DNA of 64,000 nt, taken from Chitinophagaceae bacterium 26-R-25. GTDB lineage: Bacteria; Bacteroidota; Bacteroidia; Chitinophagales; Chitinophagaceae. The stretch lies in the NCBI GenBank assembly GCA_029906195.1, contig JARWSJ010000002.1, positions 372,001 through 436,000 of the forward strand, written 5' to 3'. A program made the position numbers and the translations under genes. This document shows, in pieces, positions 1 through 8,671 of this stretch. Numbering within the stretch: position 1 is the first letter of the stretch; each line of letters begins with the position of its first letter. The notes beneath the pieces were generated by a model that saw only the letters and a program-made list of their open reading frames with translations, ran no database searches and was not told where the DNA came from.

Positions 1-2
1 GC

Positions 3-671
3 ATGTCTTACGCCAAAGGCGATTTTATATTTATCGTCAATAATGACACGGAGTTGCCGCCCAATCTTCTCGAATTATTGTTGCAGCCATTTTATAAGGA
101 TGAAACGATTGGCGTTGTAAGTCCGAAAATAAAATTCTACTTCGCTCCCAATGTGATACAGTATGCAGGCTTCAACCCGATGAACCCTTACACCGGCCGC
201 ACTTCGGAAATTGGCCACAAGGAAGAGGATCGCGGGCAGTACGATGTTTCCGGCAATACGAATGGTGCACACGGCTGCGCCATGATGGTAAAAAGGGAAG
301 TGGCAGAAAAAGTAGGTAAGTTCCCCGAAAAGTTTTTCCTTTATTATGAAGAATGGGATTGGTCTGCCAGGATATTAAAAGCCGGCTACAAAATATGGTA
401 CAATGCAGAAGCTGTGGTGTATCACAAAGAATCGATGAGTGTGGGAAAACAAAATCCGATGAAGGTTTACTATCACACACGCAACCGCATATTGTACATG
501 AGGCGCAACGCCAGTAAGTTTCAACTGGTTTCATTCTATATGTTTTTTATGTTCTTAACCGTTCCAAAATCGTTGCTGGGTTATATAAAAAACAGGCAGT
601 TCGAACATTTGAAATTCTTTTTAAAAGGTATAGCCTGGAATTTTTATTCTTCGAGCTATTCGCCGATTTGA
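3..671 (+). CDS. Glycosyltransferase family 2, 5'-truncated by window edge
   Basis: C-terminal part of a GT-A fold glycosyltransferase that probably transfers a sugar to a surface polysaccharide or O-antigen-like chain on the cytoplasmic side. The first in-frame Met is at base 3, but the protein opens inside the fold: AKGDFIFIVNNDTELPPN carries the NND metal/nucleotide motif that normally lies about 80-90 residues into such enzymes. The true start is therefore upstream of the window. Downstream are the acceptor-site segment HGCAMMVKREV (about residue 90) and the EEWDWSARILKAGYKI catalytic-base region (about 115-132). A hydrophobic stretch follows near the C-terminus (about 178-195). This arrangement is typical of the rhamnosyltransferase-like branch of GT2. 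The acceptor and donor cannot be told from sequence. The next gene is also a GT2, so the region left of the window may be a polysaccharide cluster. Confidence 0.85.
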   Translation: MSYAKGDFIFIVNNDTELPPNLLELLLQPFYKDETIGVVSPKIKFYFAPNVIQYAGFNPMNPYTGRTSEIGHKEEDRGQYDVSGNTNGAHGCAMMVKREVAEKVGKFPEKFFLYYEEWDWSARILKAGYKIWYNAEAVVYHKESMSVGKQNPMKVYYHTRNRILYMRRNASKFQLVSFYMFFMFLTVPKSLLGYIKNRQFEHLKFFLKGIAWNFYSSSYSPI

Positions 672-785
672 GTTGTTAGTCGTTAGTTGATGGTTGTTAG
701 AAAATGTACAAAGTTCATTAAAAAGTAACAGCCTAAACAATTTCGTACATCGTACTTCGAACACCGTACATTGAATTTGGAAATT

Positions 786-1985
786 ATGCTACACACAATA
801 CTGAACATAATCTTCGCACTATTCTTCCTCTATCTGGCAGCAAGCGTTCTGTATTTGCTCATGTTGTCCATTGCAGCACGGTTCCGTAAAAAAGTGGACT
901 ATGGTGTGGTGGCGGAAAAGAAAAAGATCGCCGTGTTTATTCCATCGTACAAAGAAGATGGAATCATTGTGGATACAGCGTTGCAGGCCAGCCGGCATTT
1001 TTATCCATCAGAAAAATTTACCGTCATTGTAATTGCAGATAAACTACAACCGGAAACCGTTGCTAAATTAAAAGCCATTCCTGTTGAGGTAGTAGAGGTC
1101 GCATTTGATGTGAGCATGAAATCAAAATCTCTGAACGCCGCGCTTAATAAATTTGCCGGTAAAGGGTATGACATCGGGATGATACTGGATGCGGACAATG
1201 TGATGGGAACGGACTGTCTTGAAAAAGTAAACGCTGCGTTCCAGAAAGGGTACGAAGTGGTGCAATGCCACCGTACGGCAAAAAACCAGCAGACGCCGGT
1301 TGCCTTGCTCGACGCTATCAGTGAAGAGATCAACAACCACATTTTCCGCCAGGGGCAACGAGCCATGGGACTTCCTTCATCATTGATAGGGTCCGGGATT
1401 GCATTTGATTATTCCCTGCTTCACTACATTTTTAATTTGCCTGAAATACAAAACAATCCGGGGGAAGACAGAGAAATTGACGTGCAGCTTGTTATAAAAA
1501 AAATGGATGTTGAGTACATAGAAGATGCTTACGTATACGATGAAAAAGTGGCCAGCGCCGCAGTGTTTGAAAAACAACGGGTAAGGTGGCTTGAGGCGCA
1601 GGTAACGCACATAAAAGGTTTTTTGCAACCGAAGCTCGCACCGCAACGGCTCAGCCGAGTGTTTCTGCATAAATTTTTCCAGTGCTTTTTGTTACCGAGG
1701 TTGTTGTACATCGCGTTGTTTGGCTGCATGTTAATGCTCTTGCTCGTGCAATATCTTTTTTCCGCATCTTTCATCTATCCTTCACCGGAAATTTGGATTG
1801 CACTTACAGTTTTGTATTTTGTAACACTATTGCTATCAGTACCAGGTCGTTTTTACAAAATGACCACCTTTAAAGCTATATTGCACATTCCTTTATTGGC
1901 CGTATCGATGATTAAAGCCATGTTGAAGATCAAGACCAACAGGCGCTATTTCATTCATACTCCCAAGACCTTTTCCTCAAAGTAA
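786..1985 (+). CDS. Membrane-anchored glycosyltransferase family 2
   Basis: A 399-residue inverting GT2 of the cellulose synthase/N-acetylglucosaminyltransferase-like type. Residues 1-30 form a membrane segment. The cytoplasmic catalytic domain opens with IAVFIPSYKEDG, followed by DAD (ILDADNVMG), the catalytic-base motif GEDREIDVQL, and an RVRWLEAQ motif equivalent to QxxRW. Two or three C-terminal transmembrane helices follow (about 300-370). Its likely role is synthesis or extension of a cell-surface glycan or glycolipid. The frame extends upstream to a TTG at 771, but the ATG at 786 immediately before the hydrophobic N-terminus is the better start. It lies 114 bp after the truncated GT2 and probably belongs to the same cluster. 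Substrate is unknown. Confidence 0.85.
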   Translation: MLHTILNIIFALFFLYLAASVLYLLMLSIAARFRKKVDYGVVAEKKKIAVFIPSYKEDGIIVDTALQASRHFYPSEKFTVIVIADKLQPETVAKLKAIPVEVVEVAFDVSMKSKSLNAALNKFAGKGYDIGMILDADNVMGTDCLEKVNAAFQKGYEVVQCHRTAKNQQTPVALLDAISEEINNHIFRQGQRAMGLPSSLIGSGIAFDYSLLHYIFNLPEIQNNPGEDREIDVQLVIKKMDVEYIEDAYVYDEKVASAAVFEKQRVRWLEAQVTHIKGFLQPKLAPQRLSRVFLHKFFQCFLLPRLLYIALFGCMLMLLLVQYLFSASFIYPSPEIWIALTVLYFVTLLLSVPGRFYKMTTFKAILHIPLLAVSMIKAMLKIKTNRRYFIHTPKTFSSK

Positions 1986-1989
1986 GTTT

Positions 1990-2080
1990 GAGTTGCCGGT
2001 TGTTATTTGCTAGTTATTAGTTGTTAAGAAGACAGGTTGCACTTTAGTCTAACAACTAACAACCAACAACTAATAACTCA
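1990..2080. repeat. Foldback repeat, TTGTTAG-word family
   Basis: The left arm (1990-2028) and right arm (2048-2080) are imperfect reverse complements built from short words such as TAGTTATTAGTTGTTA. The element lies just after the GT2 stop. A single arm of the same family is visible at 668-700. The rest of the 302-bp gap before the next gene (2081-2287) holds nothing recognised. Confidence 0.7.
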
Positions 2081-2287
2081 AAGCACAAGAATGATGATAA
2101 ATTAAGGCTCCGCCGGGCCTGTTTGGCATTATTTTTAGTGCGTTAAAAGGATTTTTACCTTCCGATGAAAAAAGCAAAGAATTAACCTTGTTTCTCTGTT
2201 CCATACCGTAGTTCCCTCCGAAAACAAAACTGACAATCTCCAATTGCCTTAGGTTTTCTTATTTTATTATGCTTAAAACTCCTTAAC

Positions 2288-5200
2288 ATGAGGTCGATTC
2301 TACTCGTCGCTCTGATGACTGCTTATTCATTTTTTGCCGTATCCCAAACGCTTACGCCGCACAACATAACGTCGGCGGGGCATTCAAACATTGGATTTTA
2401 TGATTTTAAACCGGCGGACTACACCACCAATCCTGCAACTAAATTCCCCCTGATCATTCCGCTGCACGGAAACGGGGAAAAAGGAAACGGTACCACCCAG
2501 CTGGATGCCGTATTTACATCTGGCATCGGCTACCTTGTAAAACATGGTGCCAGCATGCGTTTCAACTATCCTACCAACGGCGTAAAAGGTTCTTTCCTTG
2601 TATTGCTTCCACAGCTTGATCCGATATATGGGGACTGGCAGCCGTTCTATATTGATGAAATGATAAAGTGGGCAAAGGGAAATCTAAATGTAGATACAAA
2701 TCGAATTTTTATAACGGGCTATAGTCTTGGAGGCGGCGGTACATGGGTGTACCCTGCTTCTTCTGTTTTAGCCGCATCGCAGGTTACGGCAGTGATTCCC
2801 GTGTCCGGCACCGGACTGTCGCAAGGTACTGCATGTAACATTGCACAGGGTGGCACCGCTGTTTGGGCCATTCACACAACGGATGATGACCAGGTGTCTG
2901 TTTACAACACCCAGGGTGTTGTGAACGGAGTGTTGGGCTGCAACCCAAAAAATCCCGTGTTCGGCTGGTACCCTGTTGGGAACCACCAGATTTATGACCA
3001 GAAGATTTATCCCGACACTACAAACAGGTATTCGTACCCAACTGTCTATCAGTACATGCTGGGGATGAATAAGAAGAACACCAAACAAAACAACCAGGCA
3101 CCTGTGGCAAATGTGGGTGCGACAGATACGACGGTTGTAGTGAATTCCAGTATGATGTTTTACAAAAAAAGAATCACTGCTGAATTTTCAACTGACCCCA
3201 ATGATGTGATCTTTCATTACAACTGGCAGATCACTTCCAATAACTTATCCAAAGTCTGGCCATTCGGTGGCTATCAGCCGATAGACACTTCTACAGCATG
3301 GCCGGCGCATGACCTGGATTACAAGAACTTTAGCTGGCCATGGCAGGACCTTGAGTTTCATGCCCTTGGCGATTATACTTTCAAACTAACGGTTACCGAT
3401 ACGTACGGAGCCACCAGCACGCAAACAAAAACAATCCACATTACCAATAATGGACAAAATACTGCGCCGGTTGTAGATCTTGGGCCAGACCTGACGCTTG
3501 CTGCAGGTGTGACTACTGCTTCTTTCATTGGCACAAAAGTGTTTGACTGGGAAGCGCAATCAATGACCTACAAAGTAACACAGGAGGCAGGTCCGGTAAC
3601 GGCAACGTTAAGTGCCAATAACTGGTACCAATTTAACGTGAGTGGAATGACTGCTCCCGGTACCTATACCTTCAAAGTGGCTGCAACCGATGCAGGCGGT
3701 GCAACAGGTGTTGATTATGTAAATGTGGTAGTTCCGGGCGGAACAAACAATCCACCGGTGGCAAAAATCACTGCACCTACCGGCATCATATTGCCTGTGG
3801 CCAGCATAACCCTTGATGGAAGTGGATCTACAGACAGCGATGGCAGCATCGCAGCATATTTGTGGTCGCAAACTGCAGGACCTAACACCGCTAACATCGT
3901 TACTCCAACAGGAAAGACAACAGTTGTTAATGGTTTGGTCGCAGGAACATACACGTTCCAATTGAAAGTGACGGACAACCTGGGTGCAACAGCCGTAACC
4001 AGTGCATCTGTAAAGGTTACCGCTGCAGTGAACGCACCACCGGTGGCGAAAATTACAGGCACCACAACCATCACACTACCAACAAACAGCACCACACTTG
4101 ATGGAAGCACATCTACAGATGATGGAAGCATTACAGCGTATAAATGGTTTCAATACGGAGGTGGTCCAAACACGGCAGCTATTGCAACTCCAACAGGCAA
4201 GTCAACCGTCATCAATGGTTTAATAGCCGGTAGTTATTTGTTTGGTTTGGTGGTTACTGATAATCAATCTGCAGTCGACACCGCAAATGTAACAGTAGTT
4301 GTTAAGCCTGCTGTTTCCACAAATAAACCTCCTGTTGCAAATGCAGGCAGTGATTTCACAACAACTAATAGTTACGCCTACCTAAGTGCCGGCGGGTCTT
4401 ACGATCCTGATGGCACCATTGAAGGTTATAACTGGACACAAGTGAGTGGGCCAAATACAGCAACCATTTTGTCTGGCAACACTATGTTCCCAACAGTACA
4501 GGGACTGGTTTCAGGCACCTATGTTTTCAGAGTGACTGTAACAGATAATCTTGGCGCAACAGATATTGATGATGTACAATTAACAGTAGGCGGTAACAAG
4601 CCACCGGTTGCTGATGCCGGTGATGACTTTACTGTAAACAGTGTTACGACTGCAAGCCTGAGTGCAAGTGGATCATCTGATCCGGATGGTAGCATCGCGT
4701 CGTACAAATGGACACAGGTAAGCGGGCCGAATACAGCCACTATTGTTTCCAGCGCTTCAGTATCAACAACAGTACAGGGCCTGATCGTTGGTGTATACGT
4801 GTTCAGAGTAACTGTAACAGACAATCTTGGCGCAACCGCAACGGATGATGTACAGGTAACCGTTACCAATAATACCAACAACAAACCGCCGGTTGCGAAT
4901 GCAGGCAATGATTTCAGCACAACAAATACTTACGCTTATTTGAGTGCCGGTGGTTCCTATGATCCTGACGGAAGTATCGCCGCCTATAACTGGGTGCAAG
5001 TGAGCGGACCAAATACTGCGACAATTTTGGGTGGCAATACAATGTTCCCAACCGTTCAGAATTTGGTGTCTGGTGTGTATGTGTTCAAAGTAACAGTTAC
5101 TGATAACCTGGGTGCAACAGCATCCGATAATGTGCAGTTAACCATGGGCAACGGTGCCAACAAGCCACCGGTGGCTAATGCGGGAGCTGATATCGGTGTA

Positions 5201-6034
5201 AACGGCGCTACGACCACAAGCCTGAATGCAAACGGATCATCTGATCCGGACGGTAGCATTACATCATACAAATGGACGCAAGTAAGCGGACCAAATACGG
5301 CAACCATTGTCTCAGGTACGTCAGTATCTACAACGGTGCAAGGTTTGGTGGTGGGTGTGTACGTGTTCAGAGTAACCGTGACTGATAATCTTGGAGCAAC
5401 TGACACAGATGATGTGCAGGTAACTGTTTCCAACAATAATAACAAATCGCCAATTGCCAATGCAGGTAATGATTTCAGTACTGCTAATAACTACGCTTAT
5501 CTAAGTGCCGGAGCTTCATACGATCCTGATGGTAGCATTGCCGCATTCCAGTGGACACAGGTGAGCGGGCCAAATACTGCAACCATTTTGGGCGGCAATA
5601 CGATGTTCCCAACAGTTCAGGGATTGATCAAAGGAACGTATGTATTCCGTGTACAGGTAACAGACAATGACGGCGCTACTGCCACAGATGATGTAGCGAT
5701 GACGGCAACAGGAAGTGTTGCTACGGGTGCAGTGATCGCACAATCCGCAACTGGTAGGGATTCAGCCGCAAATCCAGTACAGATAAGCATTTATCCAAAT
5801 CCTGCCACCACACAGATTACAGTATCGAACACAAACAACTTTGTGGGTAACTACAAAGTGATCGTGTACGATGCGACAGGCAAAGTAGAAGCGCAATACA
5901 ACTTTGTAAAATCTGCAGCAGGTTTGGTAAAACAACAATTGGATATTTCGAGACTTCCGATTGGTATTCATTATGTAGAGACAATCTACGATGGCAATCA
6001 GCATTCGACAATTCAGAAATTTATGAAACAATAG
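2288..6034 (+). CDS. Secreted esterase-like hydrolase with nine PKD-type units and T9SS sorting domain (paralogue 1)
   Basis: A 1248-residue exported protein. Residues 1-19 are a signal peptide ending near FFAVSQ. An alpha/beta-hydrolase domain (about 25-265) carries the HGNGEKGNG oxyanion loop, nucleophile elbow GYSLGGGG (Ser146), TDDDQ (Asp200 region) and GNHQ (His233), a complete plausible catalytic triad. The domain resembles PHB-depolymerase/carboxylesterase-family proteins, and the substrate is probably an ester-linked polymer or decorated polysaccharide. About nine PKD-like units follow (about 270-1130). The last five are close to one another in sequence and alternate between two subtypes. 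The C-terminus (about 1165-1248), with IYPNPATTQITV and ending KFMKQ, is a type A T9SS sorting domain, so the product should cross the outer membrane and be anchored or released. It is the longest copy of the array. Confidence 0.87.
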   Translation: MRSILLVALMTAYSFFAVSQTLTPHNITSAGHSNIGFYDFKPADYTTNPATKFPLIIPLHGNGEKGNGTTQLDAVFTSGIGYLVKHGASMRFNYPTNGVKGSFLVLLPQLDPIYGDWQPFYIDEMIKWAKGNLNVDTNRIFITGYSLGGGGTWVYPASSVLAASQVTAVIPVSGTGLSQGTACNIAQGGTAVWAIHTTDDDQVSVYNTQGVVNGVLGCNPKNPVFGWYPVGNHQIYDQKIYPDTTNRYSYPTVYQYMLGMNKKNTKQNNQAPVANVGATDTTVVVNSSMMFYKKRITAEFSTDPNDVIFHYNWQITSNNLSKVWPFGGYQPIDTSTAWPAHDLDYKNFSWPWQDLEFHALGDYTFKLTVTDTYGATSTQTKTIHITNNGQNTAPVVDLGPDLTLAAGVTTASFIGTKVFDWEAQSMTYKVTQEAGPVTATLSANNWYQFNVSGMTAPGTYTFKVAATDAGGATGVDYVNVVVPGGTNNPPVAKITAPTGIILPVASITLDGSGSTDSDGSIAAYLWSQTAGPNTANIVTPTGKTTVVNGLVAGTYTFQLKVTDNLGATAVTSASVKVTAAVNAPPVAKITGTTTITLPTNSTTLDGSTSTDDGSITAYKWFQYGGGPNTAAIATPTGKSTVINGLIAGSYLFGLVVTDNQSAVDTANVTVVVKPAVSTNKPPVANAGSDFTTTNSYAYLSAGGSYDPDGTIEGYNWTQVSGPNTATILSGNTMFPTVQGLVSGTYVFRVTVTDNLGATDIDDVQLTVGGNKPPVADAGDDFTVNSVTTASLSASGSSDPDGSIASYKWTQVSGPNTATIVSSASVSTTVQGLIVGVYVFRVTVTDNLGATATDDVQVTVTNNTNNKPPVANAGNDFSTTNTYAYLSAGGSYDPDGSIAAYNWVQVSGPNTATILGGNTMFPTVQNLVSGVYVFKVTVTDNLGATASDNVQLTMGNGANKPPVANAGADIGVNGATTTSLNANGSSDPDGSITSYKWTQVSGPNTATIVSGTSVSTTVQGLVVGVYVFRVTVTDNLGATDTDDVQVTVSNNNNKSPIANAGNDFSTANNYAYLSAGASYDPDGSIAAFQWTQVSGPNTATILGGNTMFPTVQGLIKGTYVFRVQVTDNDGATATDDVAMTATGSVATGAVIAQSATGRDSAANPVQISIYPNPATTQITVSNTNNFVGNYKVIVYDATGKVEAQYNFVKSAAGLVKQQLDISRLPIGIHYVETIYDGNQHSTIQKFMKQ

Positions 6035-6051
6035 TAGAAGTCAGTTGTTAG

Positions 6052-6130
6052 GTGAGAGTGGAGAGTGGAGAATGGAGAGTTTTTTTTAATGCAAAGAACT
6101 CTCCACTCTCAATTCTCCACTCTCCATTTT
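6052..6130. repeat. Foldback repeat, GAGTGGAGAATGGAGAG family
   Basis: The left arm at 6052-6080 (words GAGAGTGGAGAATGGAGAGT) is mirrored by the right arm at 6098-6130. It sits directly after the stop of paralogue 1. The same family recurs at 55074-55168. Confidence 0.75.
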
Positions 6131-6209
6131 CCGACGCACTTAAAGTGTGGAATAACATTTTAAGCGTCTCTCTTTATTGATAACTTTATATTAAGCCTAA
6201 AATCTGTTT

Positions 6210-8246
6210 ATGAAACCAGCTCTACTTACTTTGTTGCTTGTTGTAAGCTTTGGTATTTCTCGCTCGCAACTTGCTCCACACTATATGCCCCAGCAGCCAG
6301 GCGACACCTTACCTGGTGTGGGGTTTTACACTTATTTGCCACCCGACTACAACACGAATCCTGCTAATAAATTTCCTGTTATCATTGCATTGTCCGGCAA
6401 TGGCGAGAAAGGAAACGGAACAACTGATCTTGATAAAGTATTTACTTCTGGTATTGGCTTCTTAGTTAAGACTAAGAAAGCAACCATGAAATTCAGCTAT
6501 GCAAATGGAGTGCATGGTTCCTTTGTAGTGTTGCTTCCACAGCTGGATTCCAAATATCCTAACTGGGTGCCTGCTTATGTTGGCAGGGTGATTGCATGGG
6601 CGAAGCTTAACTTAAACATAGATCCCAACCGTATTTTTCTGACAGGCTACAGCCTCGGTGGAGGTGGTACCTGGATGTACCCCGCAGCAGGTGTGGACTC
6701 GGCGATGAGAATAGCAGGGATAGTTCCCGTGTCTGCTTCTGGTCTGGCGCCTTTTTTGGGAGAGAGTGCGTGCAACATCGCTTCTGGTGGCACTGCAATA
6801 TGGGCGATTCACACGAGGGATGACAACCAGATACCGGATAGCATTTCGAGGAAAATTATAGATTCGATCAAGCATTGCGGTCCAATAAGTCCCGTGGTAT
6901 TAGACAGTCCCATTGGCAATCACCAGATATATGATCTGAAAATATTTCCGGATACTGCCAATCAATTTGAGTATCCTAACATCTATCAATGGATGCTGGG
7001 AGTCAACAGACAAAATGTTGGAACAGCAAATCAACCACCTGTTGCAAATGGTGGCGCAACCGATTCGACGGTTAACGTATCTACGAGTTATCATTATCGC
7101 CAAACGATTTCCGGTGTTTTATCAACTGATCCCAACGATGTGATTGTAAAATATGTATGGAGTTGGGTTGCAGGAGATTCGTTAAAAATATTTCCATTTA
7201 ACTCTCCTGTCTACTATCTGCCGGTTAAGTTCTATGACAGCACGTGGCCGCGACTGGATCTAGACTACCGAAACATGACGTGGCCCGAGCAAAACTTTGA
7301 ATTCACCGCATTGGGGAACTACACTTTTAAACTAACAGTAACTGACATGTTTGGAGCGGTTTCTTCCGTTAACAAAACGATCAGACTCACAAACAATGGT
7401 GTGAACACTGCTCCATATGTGAGCATCGGAAACAATATTACATTGTCTGCAACCGCATCCGATACAAGCGCCAATATAAACGCTACTGTTTTTGACTGGG
7501 AGACTGCCAGCTTGACTAATTTTTCACTAACACCTGCCGGAACAAATCCGGCCACGGTCAAAAATGACGTTCCCGGATGGTTCCAGACCAAATTGCATCC
7601 TTTTACAACACCGGGAGTGTATAAGTTTACATTAACAGCAACAGATGGCCAGGGGTTATCAAATTCCAGCACCATTACAGTCACCAAGCAGGCGCCACTT
7701 CCAGTAACATATCTCTATTTCAATGGTGCAAACAACGATGGAAAAAACATTTTAAAATGGGCCACCAGCAAGGAGCTTAACAATGATCACTTTGATGTGC
7801 TGAAGAGCGATGATGGTGCAAATTTCTCACCTGTCGTTACTATCCCTGCATCTACTGCAGCTACTGAAACCAAAGAATATTCCTTTACTGACATCAATCC
7901 TTTTCCAGGTAGCAACTACTACAGGCTTGCCCAGTACGACATTGACGGTACAAAAAAATTATCTGACATCATCAATATCCGAAATGCCGGAAATACAGTC
8001 ATAGCAACCTATCCTAACCCCATAAAAGATCAATTGTATTTCACTGTAAAAGGCAGCGACATTAAAGGTCTTGTAAAAGCACGTGTACTGGATGCCTCAG
8101 GAAAAGTGGTGAAACAAATGAATTTTGAAAAGAACACCAGCGTTTCCAATCAAACCATTCAACTGCCTGGTTTGCAATCCGGCATTTATATTTTGGAATT
8201 GAGCCAGGACAATGGCTGGCAATCGGTCCATAGGTTTGTGAAGTAA
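6210..8246 (+). CDS. Secreted esterase-like hydrolase, short PKD region (paralogue 2)
   Basis: A 678-residue paralogue of the preceding gene. The signal peptide (about 1-19) ends near GISRSQ. The hydrolase domain has nucleophile elbow GYSLGGGG (Ser148), TRDDNQ and GNHQIYD, so Ser, Asp and His are all kept. The oxyanion segment reads LSGNGEKGNG where most paralogues have LHG. Only two divergent PKD-like units follow (about 275-490); they match the first two of paralogue 1. A linker starting YLYFNGANNDGKN (about 497) comes next, a type often seen before sorting domains. The C-terminus with TYPNPIKDQLYF and ending HRFVK is a type A T9SS sorting domain. The close match to the first part of paralogue 1 suggests these two are sister copies. 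A near-consensus -7 box (TAACTTTA) lies at 6181-6188. Confidence 0.85.
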   Translation: MKPALLTLLLVVSFGISRSQLAPHYMPQQPGDTLPGVGFYTYLPPDYNTNPANKFPVIIALSGNGEKGNGTTDLDKVFTSGIGFLVKTKKATMKFSYANGVHGSFVVLLPQLDSKYPNWVPAYVGRVIAWAKLNLNIDPNRIFLTGYSLGGGGTWMYPAAGVDSAMRIAGIVPVSASGLAPFLGESACNIASGGTAIWAIHTRDDNQIPDSISRKIIDSIKHCGPISPVVLDSPIGNHQIYDLKIFPDTANQFEYPNIYQWMLGVNRQNVGTANQPPVANGGATDSTVNVSTSYHYRQTISGVLSTDPNDVIVKYVWSWVAGDSLKIFPFNSPVYYLPVKFYDSTWPRLDLDYRNMTWPEQNFEFTALGNYTFKLTVTDMFGAVSSVNKTIRLTNNGVNTAPYVSIGNNITLSATASDTSANINATVFDWETASLTNFSLTPAGTNPATVKNDVPGWFQTKLHPFTTPGVYKFTLTATDGQGLSNSSTITVTKQAPLPVTYLYFNGANNDGKNILKWATSKELNNDHFDVLKSDDGANFSPVVTIPASTAATETKEYSFTDINPFPGSNYYRLAQYDIDGTKKLSDIINIRNAGNTVIATYPNPIKDQLYFTVKGSDIKGLVKARVLDASGKVVKQMNFEKNTSVSNQTIQLPGLQSGIYILELSQDNGWQSVHRFVK

Positions 8247-8275
8247 TAATAATTTAATAAAGAATAATTAATACG

Positions 8276-8335
8276 GGCTTCGACAAGCTCAGCGTGACAG
8301 TCTTAGCGGCTTGTCTAGCTGACCTTGTCGAAGCC
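8276..8335. repeat. Foldback repeat with GGCTTCGACAAG arms
   Basis: Perfect 12-bp arms at 8276-8287 and 8324-8335 enclose a 36-bp centre with further partial pairing. I recall this CTTCGACAAGCTCAG-type element as widespread in bacterial intergenic DNA. A lone arm of the TCATGAAAATCAG family lies at about 8385-8415. The remainder of the 425-bp gap up to 8671 shows nothing else recognisable. Confidence 0.75.
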
Positions 8336-8671
8336 TTCTTACAAACGGGAACCGCGAATCTGAAATCTTAAATGTCAAATCATGGCCATCATGATAATCA
8401 TGAAAATCAGTGTTCCTCCTTCTTTCTTCGAAACTATTTTTTTGCACTTTATAAACAATATCGCCCGATATACTGTTTTTAACTTTCCACCCCAGTGAAT
8501 AGCTAGATTAGTGCAAATGCAACAACCCGACACTGCTATTTCAATCCGCTACTTTTCTAATCTTACCGGTTACAATTTTTTTAATGTTGTCTGCACCCAC
8601 AAAATCCACTGGCTCTATTGAAGCATCTGTTAGTAGCACACCAATTTCTAAAAAAAATTAAATGGACTGTT

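Noticed and set aside
3715-4131. Long antisense frames within the PKD-coding genes (for example 138 codons here, similar ones at 4519, 5056 and 7319)
   Set aside because: They recur because the sense strand is repetitive; their translations mirror the repeats and have no independent features.
4320-5700. Regular repeats resembling a CRISPR or satellite array
   Set aside because: The repeats are in frame, about 270 bp long and encode PKD-type domains; no short spacers or cas genes.
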